DNA of 62,475 nucleotides, from contig JAAYJC010000080.1 in the NCBI GenBank assembly GCA_012523085.1, forward strand, positions 1-62,475. Reading direction: 5' to 3'. The translations under genes and the position numbers were made by a program. The notes below the pieces were generated by a model, which saw only the letters and a program-made list of their open reading frames with translations, did not search any database and was not told the DNA's origin. This document shows positions 8,043 to 16,755 of this stretch, piece by piece (within the stretch, counting starts at the first letter, position 1; every line of letters starts with the position of its first letter). Origin of the DNA: Clostridiales bacterium. Lineage in GTDB: Bacteria; Bacillota; Clostridia; Oscillospirales; Oscillospiraceae.

Positions 8043-9551
8043 ATGATGAAAAAGATCGAGGTTCCGCGGTCTGGCGGTGTTTTTCATAACAATGCGGCAT
8101 ATTGCGTCGGGACCGGCCGGACAGGATTGGCGCTCCAAAAGGAATACATCGAGCATTTGACTATCGTGCAAAAAGCGATCCGGTTTCGGTATATTCGCGG
8201 ACATGGGCTGTTCTGCGACGATGTCGGCATATACGAAGAGCAGGAAATAGACGGGAAAAACGTACCCTTTTATAACTTTACCTATCTTGACCGCATTATG
8301 GACACTTATCTCAGTAACGGCATCCGGCCGTTTTTGGAGCTCGGATTCATGCCGGACCGATTAAAATCCGGCGAGCAGACGATTTTTTACTGGAAGGGCA
8401 ATGTAACGCCGCCGGCGTCTTATGACAAGTGGTCTGAGCTGGTCAGAAAAACGTTTGAGCATTTAATTGAAAGGTATGGCGCGCAGGAGGTAATAACCTG
8501 GCCGGTCGAGGTTTGGAACGAGCCGAACATCGGATTCTGGGCAGGCTCCATGGAGGAATACTTCAAGCTTTACGACTGTTCGGCAAGGGCCGTAAAGCAG
8601 GCGGATGAACGCATACAGGTGGGCGGACCGGCAATCTGCGGCGTGGATACCGAAAGATGGCTGAGGTCGTTTTTTACATACTGTATTGAAAACGATTCAC
8701 CGTTGGATTTCATCACACGCCACTGTTACCTTGCGAACACGCCGGAAATGCGCGGGCATTACATCTATCATACGATGAGGGAACCGACGAAAATGATCGA
8801 GGAGCTGAAGGAAACCCGGGAGATCATGGCGGACTACCCGCGTATAAAAGATATGCCGCTGCATATCACGGAATTCAACAGCTCCTATTCTCCGCTCTGC
8901 CCGGTTCACGATACCGCTTTTAATGCCGCATTTATCGCGCGTATTCTAAGCGAGGCGGGCGATTATGCCGATTCATACGCTTACTGGACATTCAGCGACG
9001 TTTTTGAAGAAATGGGTGTACCGAAATCGGTGTTCCACGGCGGATTTGGGCTCGTTGGCTTATATTCAATCAAAAAGCCCACCTTTTATGCCTTCGAATT
9101 CTTTTCAAAAGCGGAAAACGAGCTTTTATACCGCGACGAGAACCTGCTTGTAACAAAAGGCGGCGGTAAATATGTGATCATCGGCTGGAACTATAATGAT
9201 TTGCGCGGTCATGAGCCGGCGCAGGATATAAGCTTTCTACTGTCGCTGCCCGCATTGGGCAAACAAGCCGTTGTACTCAAACGGGAGGTTGGAGGCGCGC
9301 ACGCAAATCCGCTTCAGACCTGGAGCAATTTCGGGAAACCGCGCAGCCTGAGCAAAGAGCAGGCTGAAATCTTACGGGCCTCCGCCGAGCCGCTTCAAAC
9401 AGATGAAAAGCTGTTTGCGCAAAACGGCGTATTTGAGACGAAACTGACAGTACCCGTCAACCACCTGTGCCTGCTGGAGATCATGCCGGTGGAGGATCAG
9501 ACCGATACATATGTCGGCTATGATCCGGCGGAATTTTACGGACTGAAATAA
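8043..9551 (+). CDS. Glycoside hydrolase family 39 (beta-xylosidase-like)
   Basis: 502 residues with no signal peptide, so cytoplasmic. A TIM-barrel clan-A glycosidase: the acid/base Glu is in EVWNEPNIGFWAG (Glu near 159), the nucleophile Glu in HITEFNSSYSP (near 277), followed by a C-terminal beta-sandwich. Length and motifs match GH39 beta-D-xylosidases that release xylose from xylooligosaccharides; alpha-L-iduronidase-like activity is less likely in this setting. The ribosome site is weak (GGGG), with two ATGs in tandem (8043 and 8046). It is divergent from the glycyl-radical operon and followed by a flavodoxin 44 bases on. Confidence 0.88.
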   Translation: MMKKIEVPRSGGVFHNNAAYCVGTGRTGLALQKEYIEHLTIVQKAIRFRYIRGHGLFCDDVGIYEEQEIDGKNVPFYNFTYLDRIMDTYLSNGIRPFLELGFMPDRLKSGEQTIFYWKGNVTPPASYDKWSELVRKTFEHLIERYGAQEVITWPVEVWNEPNIGFWAGSMEEYFKLYDCSARAVKQADERIQVGGPAICGVDTERWLRSFFTYCIENDSPLDFITRHCYLANTPEMRGHYIYHTMREPTKMIEELKETREIMADYPRIKDMPLHITEFNSSYSPLCPVHDTAFNAAFIARILSEAGDYADSYAYWTFSDVFEEMGVPKSVFHGGFGLVGLYSIKKPTFYAFEFFSKAENELLYRDENLLVTKGGGKYVIIGWNYNDLRGHEPAQDISFLLSLPALGKQAVVLKREVGGAHANPLQTWSNFGKPRSLSKEQAEILRASAEPLQTDEKLFAQNGVFETKLTVPVNHLCLLEIMPVEDQTDTYVGYDPAEFYGLK

Positions 9552-9594
9552 AAGCAACGTTTAACAAAATAACGACATAATATGGAGGAAAAAA

Positions 9595-9993
9595 ATGAAC
9601 GGGAAAATTATCATCGCATACTTTTCGCAATCCGGGAACACGAAGAAACTGGCGAACATGATTCACGCCGAGGTTGGCGGTACGCTGCTGGACATCGAAA
9701 AGGGAGAAAGCGCCGATCTGAAAACAGCCGACACCGTTTTTGTGGGTACACCGAACTGGTCGGCAACCGTGTCCAAGCCGGTCAAGGACTTTTTGTCGAC
9801 TGTCGATCTGGCCCAAAAGACCGTCATACCGTTTTGTACGCACGGTATGGGCGGACTTCAAAATGTCGCAGCCGATATCGAAAAGCTCTGCCCGAATTCC
9901 AAAGTTCTCAAGAGCTTCGCCATCAAAGGCGTTGAGGTAGATACGGCGCCGGAAAAGGTTAAGGCATGGCTTAAAGAAATCGGAATTAATTAA
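9595..9993 (+). CDS. Flavodoxin-like protein
   Basis: 132 residues, start fixed by GGAGG. The FMN phosphate loop is FSQSGNTKKLA (residues about 10-20), followed by VGTPNW and CTHGMGGL near the isoalloxazine site. This fits a short-chain flavodoxin of the flavodoxin_4/BilS-like group, a soluble one-electron carrier. It is followed immediately by a rho-independent terminator, so it ends the transcript that starts with the GH39 gene or is transcribed alone. Confidence 0.85.
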   Translation: MNGKIIIAYFSQSGNTKKLANMIHAEVGGTLLDIEKGESADLKTADTVFVGTPNWSATVSKPVKDFLSTVDLAQKTVIPFCTHGMGGLQNVAADIEKLCPNSKVLKSFAIKGVEVDTAPEKVKAWLKEIGIN

Positions 9994-10023
9994 GCGGCCC
10001 CACGCTGACGCAACCGTTAATAA

Positions 10024-10060
10024 AACCCGGTAACCGGCGATCGCCTGTTACCGGGTTTTT
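10024..10060 (+). terminator. Rho-independent terminator
   Basis: An 11-base inverted repeat (10024-10034 with 10047-10057) with a T-run at its 3' end, 31 bases after the flavodoxin stop. Confidence 0.85.
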
Positions 10061-10089
10061 GCAAAGCTTCGTTTTGATGCGGTAAAAGT

Positions 10090-11733
10090 CTACACTCTGA
10101 AGCCTGCGCCAAGCAAGCCGGTCGGTAGCTTTTTGTTAAAAACCAGCGCCGTCCAGACGGCGGCCAGCGGCGGCAGCGAAGCGACGAGCGTAATGCCGGA
10201 TATCAGGCTGTAATCCTCCGCCCTGCCCCCTGCGGCAAAGCCGAAAAACGTTTGCTCATGAATAAGGATCGTTATCGGATACAGATCGCGGTTTACCAGC
10301 ATAGCGCCCGCCCAGGTGTTCGAGCACCAAAATACGGCGAAACCCAGAAGGAATAAAACGAGAACGCCTTTTGCGGCGGCGCGCGTATATTCAGGAAATG
10401 ACGGCGGGTTTATGAATTTCCTGCGCAGGCTTAAACCAAGTGCCGCGGCTCCCGCGCAGCTGAAGGACCCGAACAAAATCGCACCCAAAGCCGTATTGTT
10501 AATGCCGATATGTTTGAAAAGAATGCTATTTGCCATCATCAGAGCGCCGGAAGACAGCGCGATGACCGCGAGCACCCACACGGTTTTTGAACGCGTTGCC
10601 AGAGGATAGGCAATGATATAGGAAATAACGGCAAAAATAGCGGCGCGCGGGACGGCATAAATGAAGCTGTTTAAAAACCAGCGCCCGATTAAGCTTTGTA
10701 CACTAAAGCCTTCAAAGCGGAGGAGCGCGTCTTTAACGATAAGCCCGGGGAATACAAGCCCCGCTGTCACATAAAGGCTGCCCGCCGCCAGGATCAGAAA
10801 AACAATGACGCTGATTACCGACATGGCCGCTCCGCCTTTGCGGGCGGGCGGCTTTGAGGGCATAGGGTCTGAGACAAGCCTGCCGCGCGAATAAAAAAGC
10901 GCACGCAGCGCAAAAAAGACGCCGGTATTGACGATTGCCTGCGCGATAAATCTGATGATATCGATGGCGGCGCCGTAACCGACTTCCCCTTCGGTCAGTC
11001 CGCGCCGGTTGACGAAGGCCGCAATGGTATCGGAAACTTCATAGGTAACAGGCCTGTACAGCGCTCTTGTCAGCTCGTAGTCAAGGATAAAGGTCAGTGA
11101 CAGGCGAACGAGAATATAAGCAAGAGATATTTTAAGTGCTGTCACAAGCTTGCCCGAAGCTTTATTCTCCAGAGCGAGCACACCGGCCAGTACCGGAAAG
11201 AACAAAAACCGAAGGGTCTCAAATGCCGTGTATATCGGCAGATAAAAGGCCTTATCGGACATCAGATCGCGGTTTTCTCCGATGATGCCCAGCGAAACAA
11301 GCGCCCGCGTCGCATGACCTTCGTAAGAAAAAACGTTCATGAACAAGCTTGTCAGATAAGCCAGCGGCACAAAGGACGGCACAGCCAGCAGCATCAAAGC
11401 GATTGTCCTTAAAGCCTTGTTCGGCAGATTTGATACGGCCAGAATCAGCAAAAGGGCGGTAACAGCGGTCACTAAGGCGGGACAAAGCGTCAGCAGCGCC
11501 GTGTTGCGCATGAGCCGGGGGAGATAGTAGGAACCAAGGAAATCCGCATAGTATGTAAAGCCTTTATCGATTTCCCCGATGAGGCGCGGGCGCATTCCGG
11601 CGTATTCCCTGGTGGAGATGACCGCCGTAAAAATAAGCGGCAGCAAATACACTACGGCGATAATGACGACGGCAAGAATAAAAAACGTCTGCTTTGCAGA
11701 GCGCGCAGAGCGCTCATTAAGTCTGGTATTCAT
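10090..11733 (-). CDS. Fused two-domain sugar-type ABC transporter permease
   Basis: 547 residues with about 12 hydrophobic segments. The first half ends with the region RALYRPVTYEVSDTIAAFV, then VGYGAAIDIIRF, as in LplB-type sugar permeases. The second half starts near FLNSFIYAVPRAAIFAVISY, as in MalG/AraQ-type permeases. So it looks like both partners of a heterodimer joined in one chain. The coupling (EAA) loops are poorly conserved. No ATPase or binding protein lies nearby. GGAGG precedes the ATG. Substrate unknown; it could also be an unusual non-ABC membrane protein. Confidence 0.6.
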   Translation of the reverse strand: MNTRLNERSARSAKQTFFILAVVIIAVVYLLPLIFTAVISTREYAGMRPRLIGEIDKGFTYYADFLGSYYLPRLMRNTALLTLCPALVTAVTALLLILAVSNLPNKALRTIALMLLAVPSFVPLAYLTSLFMNVFSYEGHATRALVSLGIIGENRDLMSDKAFYLPIYTAFETLRFLFFPVLAGVLALENKASGKLVTALKISLAYILVRLSLTFILDYELTRALYRPVTYEVSDTIAAFVNRRGLTEGEVGYGAAIDIIRFIAQAIVNTGVFFALRALFYSRGRLVSDPMPSKPPARKGGAAMSVISVIVFLILAAGSLYVTAGLVFPGLIVKDALLRFEGFSVQSLIGRWFLNSFIYAVPRAAIFAVISYIIAYPLATRSKTVWVLAVIALSSGALMMANSILFKHIGINNTALGAILFGSFSCAGAAALGLSLRRKFINPPSFPEYTRAAAKGVLVLFLLGFAVFWCSNTWAGAMLVNRDLYPITILIHEQTFFGFAAGGRAEDYSLISGITLVASLPPLAAVWTALVFNKKLPTGLLGAGFRV

Positions 11734-11802
11734 TTTCCGCCTCCTTTTATATTAAAGTTCTCCTTCTTTCTCTGCATGGGATGTATGTGGTATTCTTATT
11801 TT

Positions 11803-11832
11803 ATTATATATTGACCGGCCTGAAATGTCCAA
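11803..11832 (-). promoter_or_regulatory. Promoter of the fused permease
   Basis: Minus-strand TTGGAC (11832-11827) and TATAAT (11808-11803) with an 18-base spacer, about 70 bases before the permease ATG. Confidence 0.6.
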
Positions 11833-11860
11833 CAATTTCCAGAAAAGCATAACCAATCAT

Positions 11861-11888
11861 TTGCAAAGCATAGCCCATATGGTATAAT
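11861..11888 (+). promoter_or_regulatory. Promoter of the lipoprotein gene
   Basis: TTGCAA (11861-11866) and a perfect TATAAT (11883-11888) with a 16-base spacer, about 30 bases before the lipoprotein ATG. Confidence 0.6.
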
Positions 11889-11918
11889 AAATACTTAATA
11901 TAAAACATGGAGGACAAA

Positions 11919-12578
11919 ATGAAAAAAACCGTTTTTTTGGCAGGGCTCCTTTTCGCGGCGCTTTTTTTCTCTGCCTGCGGCGCTGAACGCTCCGGGCAAG
12001 CCGCGGCATCAGAGCTTTATGATAAGGGTTTGGCGATTGTGTCAAAAATGGATACGATGGCGGAAAGTGAAGCATACCTTTTGCTGGTAGCCGGTCCGGC
12101 GGAAATACGGGATATCATCGACGATATCGGCTCCGGGGATTATGCAAAACCGGAATCAGCGTTTAAAATTGATATACCGGATTCCGCGGTCATTTCCTCT
12201 TTTAAAGCCCACTCCGATTATGACATTCCGGCAAATCTGCTTCCGGACGTCATCGGCAGATTCATCTCAAGCATAGCGGCCCGCGTGAACGGTATGAACG
12301 GCGCCTCTACGATAGCGGCCGCGTCGGTCGTGTCGGCGGGAGACTGCTTTGTAAGCAAAGGACAAAAGAACAATACGCTGTTCCTGTACATATTTGGAAA
12401 CGGATATTCGGCAGCGGTTTCTTTTGTTCCCGGCAGCGGCGGCGCTGTCGCCGCTGCGGGATCGTTTTTAGTGAGCGGAGAGCTGAATGCCGCTTCTTCG
12501 GAGGAGGACATCGAAACATGGCTTGAGGAGGTATCGCAGCTTTACGGCTGTACGATCAGTCGAATAAAAGATCAATAA
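11919..12578 (+). CDS. DUF4358-like lipoprotein
   Basis: 219 residues from ATG 11919, chosen because GGAGG at 11909-11913 lies five bases before it and because it gives a short basic lipoprotein signal peptide with the lipobox FSAC (cleavage before Cys). The mature part alternates short hydrophobic and polar stretches with the pattern of the DUF4358 lipoproteins of Clostridia. It would be anchored to the outer face of the membrane. Function unknown. It is divergent from the permease and has its own promoter. Confidence 0.65.
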   Translation: MKKTVFLAGLLFAALFFSACGAERSGQAAASELYDKGLAIVSKMDTMAESEAYLLLVAGPAEIRDIIDDIGSGDYAKPESAFKIDIPDSAVISSFKAHSDYDIPANLLPDVIGRFISSIAARVNGMNGASTIAAASVVSAGDCFVSKGQKNNTLFLYIFGNGYSAAVSFVPGSGGAVAAAGSFLVSGELNAASSEEDIETWLEEVSQLYGCTISRIKDQ

Positions 12579-12704
12579 TCAAAATGGTGATTTTAGATTG
12601 ACAAGAAGCCCGATATGAATGTTGCTTATAACAGTAATAATAACGGTATCATTTTCAGCGCATTTTATTCGCTCAATAAAAGCATACTGTACCTTAAACA
12701 TAGA

Positions 12705-12756
12705 GTTCTCATGCTAATCGTCATATTTATTGAAGATCAGCATGAGAACCGTTTTT
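12705..12756 (+). terminator. Terminator between convergent genes
   Basis: An 11-base inverted repeat (12705-12715 with 12739-12749) followed on the plus strand by a T-run. It ends the lipoprotein transcript and overlaps the last codons of the convergent sirtuin gene. The stretch 12579-12704 shows nothing else. Confidence 0.65.
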
Positions 12757-13565
12757 ATATCTGCTTTGATAGACACGGAGCGGTCGGCAATCTCCGGTGG
12801 AATTTTCGCGTCAGACAAATTTATGCAGGCGTAGACCGCGTTCGGGTTTGATTTAGTCAGCCTGATGAACGGAAATTTAATGACGCCCGGCGAGTTATAA
12901 CCAACGCCAAGCTCCAGGAACAAAACGTGCCGTCCGTTATGCCTGTTCAAAAAGGCCTCGTAACGATCTGCCGCGCGATGCCACCCCTCGTCCTGAACGA
13001 AACGGTTGTCGATGCGCAGATTCATCGTCACAGGACCGCCGCAGACCGGGCAGCTCGGGACCAGCTCAGACGGAATCTTCATGTTTCTTTGCTCTTTGTA
13101 CATCCTGCGGACGAGGTTTTCGTTGTCATAGGTTACTTCGCTGCAGGGCTTTGCGCACTGAAACAGACCGTAATCGCCCTGCGTGTAAAACAAACGGGCT
13201 TTGTCAAAACCGGCAAGCTGAAAGCAGTGATCTACATTTGTTGTTATGACAAAGTATTCCTTGTGCCTGACCAGCTTCAGCAGGTCCTGATAAACCCTGC
13301 TGGCCGGCTGGGCATACCGGTTGATGAAAATGTTCCGGCTCCAGAACGCCCACAGCTCCTCTTCGGTCTTATACGGATAAAAGCCCCCCGCATACATATC
13401 ATGAAAGCCGTATTTGCTTTCAAAGTCTGCGAAATGCGTCCGAAACCGCTCGTCGTCATAGGTCATGCCGGCACTGGCGGACAAGCCTGCGCCGGCGCCG
13501 ATCACGACAGCGTCGGCCTTCAGAAGCGTATTCTTCAGTTTTTCGATATTCATTGTATCTTTCAT
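12714..13565 (-). CDS. Sir2-family protein, SirTM-like (class M)
   Basis: 283 residues. NAD-binding motifs are GAGAGLSASAG near the N-terminus and ITTNVDHCF (the TQNVD position), and a zinc site is built from FQCAKPC and CPVCGG. The canonical HG catalytic motif reads QGDYG, so His is replaced by Gln as in the macrodomain-linked class-M sirtuins (SirTM), which ADP-ribosylate lipoylated GcvH-L proteins. Here there is no macrodomain, GcvH-L or lipoate ligase gene beside it, so it is an orphan member. It is unlikely to be an ordinary deacetylase. Confidence 0.8.
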   Translation of the reverse strand: MKDTMNIEKLKNTLLKADAVVIGAGAGLSASAGMTYDDERFRTHFADFESKYGFHDMYAGGFYPYKTEEELWAFWSRNIFINRYAQPASRVYQDLLKLVRHKEYFVITTNVDHCFQLAGFDKARLFYTQGDYGLFQCAKPCSEVTYDNENLVRRMYKEQRNMKIPSELVPSCPVCGGPVTMNLRIDNRFVQDEGWHRAADRYEAFLNRHNGRHVLFLELGVGYNSPGVIKFPFIRLTKSNPNAVYACINLSDAKIPPEIADRSVSIKADIKTVLMLIFNKYDD

Positions 13566-13711
13566 CGCATTCTCACAAGTATGATGTATTTTCTATTATC
13601 AGGCGGAAACCGTGCATTGTCAACGCCATTCCGGCAGCTTTAAGCCGCCGGGACAAAAATCAGAGAAGGACACGGGTTTAATATAAAGTGCATACCCTTG
13701 CCGTGTTTCCG

Positions 13712-14278
13712 TTAGTTCGTGTGAGAGTGTGAACACCACTCATTTTCGGTAGATATTTGCCGATACTGCTCGGCAACATAAGCGGTTATTTCATGGAGCT
13801 TTCGTGTTCCATCAACGTGCAAGATAGGACATAAATACAAGAAAGCCGCTTGTTCGAGCAACCCAACATCCCGAGCGGCAGCAAACTCATGGAATTTCTT
13901 CCGCGATTCATACATATCGCCGCCTTCGCATACCCGGTCACCCCATCGCACATATTCTCTGTTTTCAATTCGCTTCAAGCGAATTTCCTTAGGCGCAGTA
14001 AGAAAGACCACAAGGTCGAATACTGTAAGAAAATCATTACCCCATTTTGAAATATCGCCGGATACCACAAATGAGCCGTGTTTTTTCATATCTGCAAGCA
14101 GCATCTCATTTCGTTCTTTCGCTGGTCGAATAGCTGTATAGGGTATGTCGGTTTTATGAAACCAGTAATCCTCCACATCGAAATGGGCAATATTCAAAAC
14201 ACAGGCAAGCTCACGGCCAAGAGTAGACTTGCCGCTGCCGTTTGCGCCGAGTAAGATCATGCCATGGGGCTTTTTCAT
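13712..14278 (-). CDS. P-loop kinase-like AAA protein
   Basis: 188 residues with the Walker A motif LLGANGSGKSTLG and the shikimate/adenylate-kinase-type HFDVEDYWFHK after strand 2, then FLTAPKEIRLKRIENRE as a lid-like Arg region. It is a small nucleotide or small-molecule kinase; the substrate is unknown. Its ATG overlaps the stop of the upstream GNAT-NUDIX gene in ATGA, so the two are translationally coupled. It is the last gene of a leftward islet of small-molecule-modifying enzymes. Confidence 0.75.
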   Translation of the reverse strand: MKKPHGMILLGANGSGKSTLGRELACVLNIAHFDVEDYWFHKTDIPYTAIRPAKERNEMLLADMKKHGSFVVSGDISKWGNDFLTVFDLVVFLTAPKEIRLKRIENREYVRWGDRVCEGGDMYESRKKFHEFAAARDVGLLEQAAFLYLCPILHVDGTRKLHEITAYVAEQYRQISTENEWCSHSHTN

Positions 14279-15294
14279 ATTATAGTTCTCCGTTTCTCCA
14301 GGTATGCTTTATAGATCGTCATATCCGGAGGGGAGATGTTGTCTGGGATTTCATCAATCGGAAACCATCGAAGCTCAGCAACTTCCTCCTCTTGTGCTGC
14401 CGGTGTACCGGACCAATCACAGCAGGTATAGATAACCGCAACATTGTACACTTCGTCGCCATTCGGATAAATGTAATGTGTATCTTTGCCGGAGAACACA
14501 CCGAGTAGTTCAAGCGTATTGGCGATGAGACCCATCTCCTCGAACAACTCACGCCGAGCGGTTTCTTCACAGCTTTCGCCAAGCTCCGAAGAACCGCCTG
14601 CGTGTGTCCAACAGCCATTATCACGCCGCTGACCGAGTAATATTTCCTCGCGCTCATTTTCTATAATGACACCCGCGCCATTCATGATAAGCGGAATGTG
14701 TCCTACATACTTCCGCAAATTCATTATGTAGCTTTGCGGCAGTTTGCTTGCGCCAAAATAATCCTCGGCTAATATAGCATATTGCAGGCAATCATAGATT
14801 TTTCCTGCAAGCATTGAACCGCCGCGAATTCTTCCCTCAAACTGCATCCCGCATTTTTGCATAACCTTACCGCTTGCCGGGTTGAGAGGGTTATGGTAGG
14901 AAAAAATCCGATTGAACCCTAAAGAGAAGAAAAAATCAATCAACGCTTTAGTCGCTTCTGTGGTGATGCCGTTATTCCAACACGATTTGGTGATGCAATA
15001 CCCAATACACACGCTCTTTATTTCTTCGTTTATTTCATTGCCGCAAATATATCCGATCAGTTCGCCTTCATAAACGATTCCCCACATATAAAAATCGGGC
15101 TTGTCGTAATCCCTGATATACGCCCTCAGCAAATTTTTTGTTTCTGTAACGCTTGTATGAGGGGATTTCATGACAAATCTGGAATTCTCGGCAGAATTGC
15201 TCCACCTTTGAAATACATTCTCAGCGTCGTCGAGAGTGAACCGGCGAAGGATAAGCCGCTCTGTTTCAAGCGTAATCGTGCCTTTGTGGGTCAT
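14275..15294 (-). CDS. GNAT acetyltransferase-NUDIX hydrolase fusion
   Basis: 339 residues. GGAGGT six bases before ATG 15294 sets the start. Residues about 1-170 form a RimJ/RimL-type GNAT domain (TERLILRRFTLDDAE; CITKSCWNNGITTEATKAL is the acetyl-CoA region). Residues about 190-330 form a NUDIX domain with the box GGSSELGESCEETARRELFE followed by EMG. NUDIX domains cleave nucleoside diphosphates linked to another group; GNAT domains acetylate amines. The combined substrate is unknown. It is coupled to the downstream kinase. The mirror-order fusion occurs at 49474-50415. Confidence 0.85.
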   Translation of the reverse strand: MTHKGTITLETERLILRRFTLDDAENVFQRWSNSAENSRFVMKSPHTSVTETKNLLRAYIRDYDKPDFYMWGIVYEGELIGYICGNEINEEIKSVCIGYCITKSCWNNGITTEATKALIDFFFSLGFNRIFSYHNPLNPASGKVMQKCGMQFEGRIRGGSMLAGKIYDCLQYAILAEDYFGASKLPQSYIMNLRKYVGHIPLIMNGAGVIIENEREEILLGQRRDNGCWTHAGGSSELGESCEETARRELFEEMGLIANTLELLGVFSGKDTHYIYPNGDEVYNVAVIYTCCDWSGTPAAQEEEVAELRWFPIDEIPDNISPPDMTIYKAYLEKRRTII

Positions 15295-15390
15295 TGAAGC
15301 ACCTCCTATCTCTCTGATCTCTGCCAATTGCCGCCGAATGAAGTACGGCTTTCTCCTTGCCGTGATTTTCAGGTAGATGGTTTATCAAGT

Positions 15391-15605
15391 TTATATACTT
15401 CCTGCGTGAAATCGTCCCGGCTTGAATAGCCGCCCCATGTATCCCGGCTTTTCAAAATCCAAAAGTGGCAGCATATCCATCAGGAATTCATCGCCCCACG
15501 GAGGCAGAATAGCGGTTACATCTGGATTTTCGTATAGGCTCATAAATTCCTCAGCGCGAGTCGCGTTGTCAGCACGGGGCGTGCAGACAGCACGGGGCGT
15601 GCTGT
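15391..15605 (-). pseudogene. LD-carboxypeptidase (S66/MccF family) fragment
   Basis: The minus strand reads TRAEEFMSLYENPDVTAILP and then PWGDEFLMDMLPLLDFE, the N-terminal core of S66 peptidases (LD-carboxypeptidase, microcin C resistance MccF). The frame then departs from the family and stops at 15393-15391, while another frame continues with WGGYSSRDDFTQEVY. The catalytic Ser, Glu and His regions are missing, so this is a deletion and frameshift remnant. It lies between the GNAT-NUDIX gene and a nucleotidyltransferase, within a partly decayed islet. Confidence 0.6.
15570..15602. repeat. 15-bp direct repeat, two copies
   Basis: CAGCACGGGGCGTGC occurs at 15570-15584 and 15588-15602, an 18-base period, at the broken upstream edge of the S66 fragment. 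It is likely a small tandem duplication. Confidence 0.7.
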
Positions 15606-15654
15606 TGCACTAACACATTTAATGGCATGACGAACAGAAGCGGTTTCAATTACA

Positions 15655-16395
15655 TTATAGCCCAAAGCCATGCAGTTCTTTGTCCAGTACATCGGCGAAC
15701 TGTTGTATCACAGCGTTATTAATAGCTTTATCTTCCTTTGAGAACTGTTGTGGTTCTTTCCTGATTTGCACGGCTTTTTGTAGTAAATCTGCATCGGGGC
15801 ATAGCCCTTCTTTCGATGCCCACTCACCGGCAGCGGTCTTGGCAATAATTTTCCCTGTGCGGAGGGTGTAGATCCCTCTCGCTATATCCAATAGCCAGCC
15901 GATAACAATGCCATGTTTTCGAGCTGTCTCAACATGATGTACGATATCACTTCTTATTTGCGTATATGTCGGGTATGTCATTCGCTCTCTTACATCAATG
16001 CCGTGAAGAAGGACGCCGCTATCGAGCAATACCGCCATACCGAAACTGTCCATTTCATAATTTTCGGCGATGCGCTGACCGTTTGTTCCCCAATAGACCG
16101 TCCGCTCGTTTTTACCGGCCAAGAAAGCGTCTGCAGAGAGCATACCGCCCTCAAATAAGCGGAAATATGGATTACCGGGATAGCGTTCCAATAAAGCCTG
16201 TCGAAGTCCGGTCAGTGTATAGGCCTGCTGTTTCGTAATTTCTCGCTCTGTCAGAACGAGTATGTCAATATCGCTCCAGCCAAGTTGAAAGTCACCAAGC
16301 ACAACCGAGCCATAAAGATAAACAGTCGGCTTGTTATTGGCAAGGACAGATGCTATCTCGCTTGTCATGGTTTGAATAGCTTCGTTCAGAGTCAT
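15655..16395 (-). CDS. Nucleotidyltransferase (aminoglycoside adenylyltransferase-like)
   Basis: 246 residues. The polymerase-beta-type active site is YGSVVLGDFQLGWSDIDILV near residues 28-47 (GS and D-x-D metal ligands), followed by an all-helical C-terminal domain as in AadA-like ANT(3'')/ANT(9) enzymes. Family members transfer AMP from ATP to a hydroxyl of an antibiotic or other small molecule and release pyrophosphate. Resistance is possible but not shown. Its ATG overlaps the stop of the pyrophosphatase frame upstream (ATGA). Confidence 0.75.
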   Translation of the reverse strand: MTLNEAIQTMTSEIASVLANNKPTVYLYGSVVLGDFQLGWSDIDILVLTEREITKQQAYTLTGLRQALLERYPGNPYFRLFEGGMLSADAFLAGKNERTVYWGTNGQRIAENYEMDSFGMAVLLDSGVLLHGIDVRERMTYPTYTQIRSDIVHHVETARKHGIVIGWLLDIARGIYTLRTGKIIAKTAAGEWASKEGLCPDADLLQKAVQIRKEPQQFSKEDKAINNAVIQQFADVLDKELHGFGL

Positions 16396-16755
16396 AACCT
16401 ATCCTCACTTTCCCTCCGAATCATCGTACCCTTCATATATTTCGAATCGTTGTGAAAATGCATGATGATAGTCTTTTCTTCCTCGGAACAGCCAATCAGT
16501 ATCTTAATCTCAGAATCCTTTTTAGCAAGTCAACTGTGCATATAACAGCATCACATGCATTTTTGGAAAAACTTCCGCGCCACACATCAATACCGCCGCC
16601 ATCGGGCGAAGTGGTGCCCTTCAGATAACCATAGTCCAGTGGATATATGAAATCAAACCGAGGGTGCTTCGTTCCCTTTGGTCGGTCAATTACTATTTCC
16701 GATCGAACAATGAGCTCATCAATTGCTGACCAAAAGCCCTATGTGTATAATTCAT
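16392..16755 (-). pseudogene. Small inorganic pyrophosphatase, two frameshifts
   Basis: Joining three frames gives a short PPase-like protein of about 120 residues. It starts at ATG 16755-16753, continues with FWSAIDELIVRSEIVIDRPK, DFIYPLDYGYLKGTTSPDGG and GIDVWRGSF, and ends with SEIKILIGCSEEEK and YMKGTMIRRESEDR. Each join needs one extra base in a homopolymer: a T-run near 16731 (coding strand) and an A-run near 16519. So it is either decayed or carries sequence errors. It overlaps the upstream nucleotidyltransferase by 17 bases and the downstream one by ATGA. PPases of this type hydrolyse pyrophosphate. Confidence 0.65.

Noticed and set aside
11857..12075. A 72-codon minus-strand frame over the lipoprotein signal peptide
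   Set aside because: Overlaps a well-supported lipoprotein gene with promoter, ribosome site and lipobox on the other strand.
15555..15620. Direct repeat considered as the start of a CRISPR array
   Set aside because: Only two 15-base units with a 3-base gap; it is a local duplication in a pseudogene.
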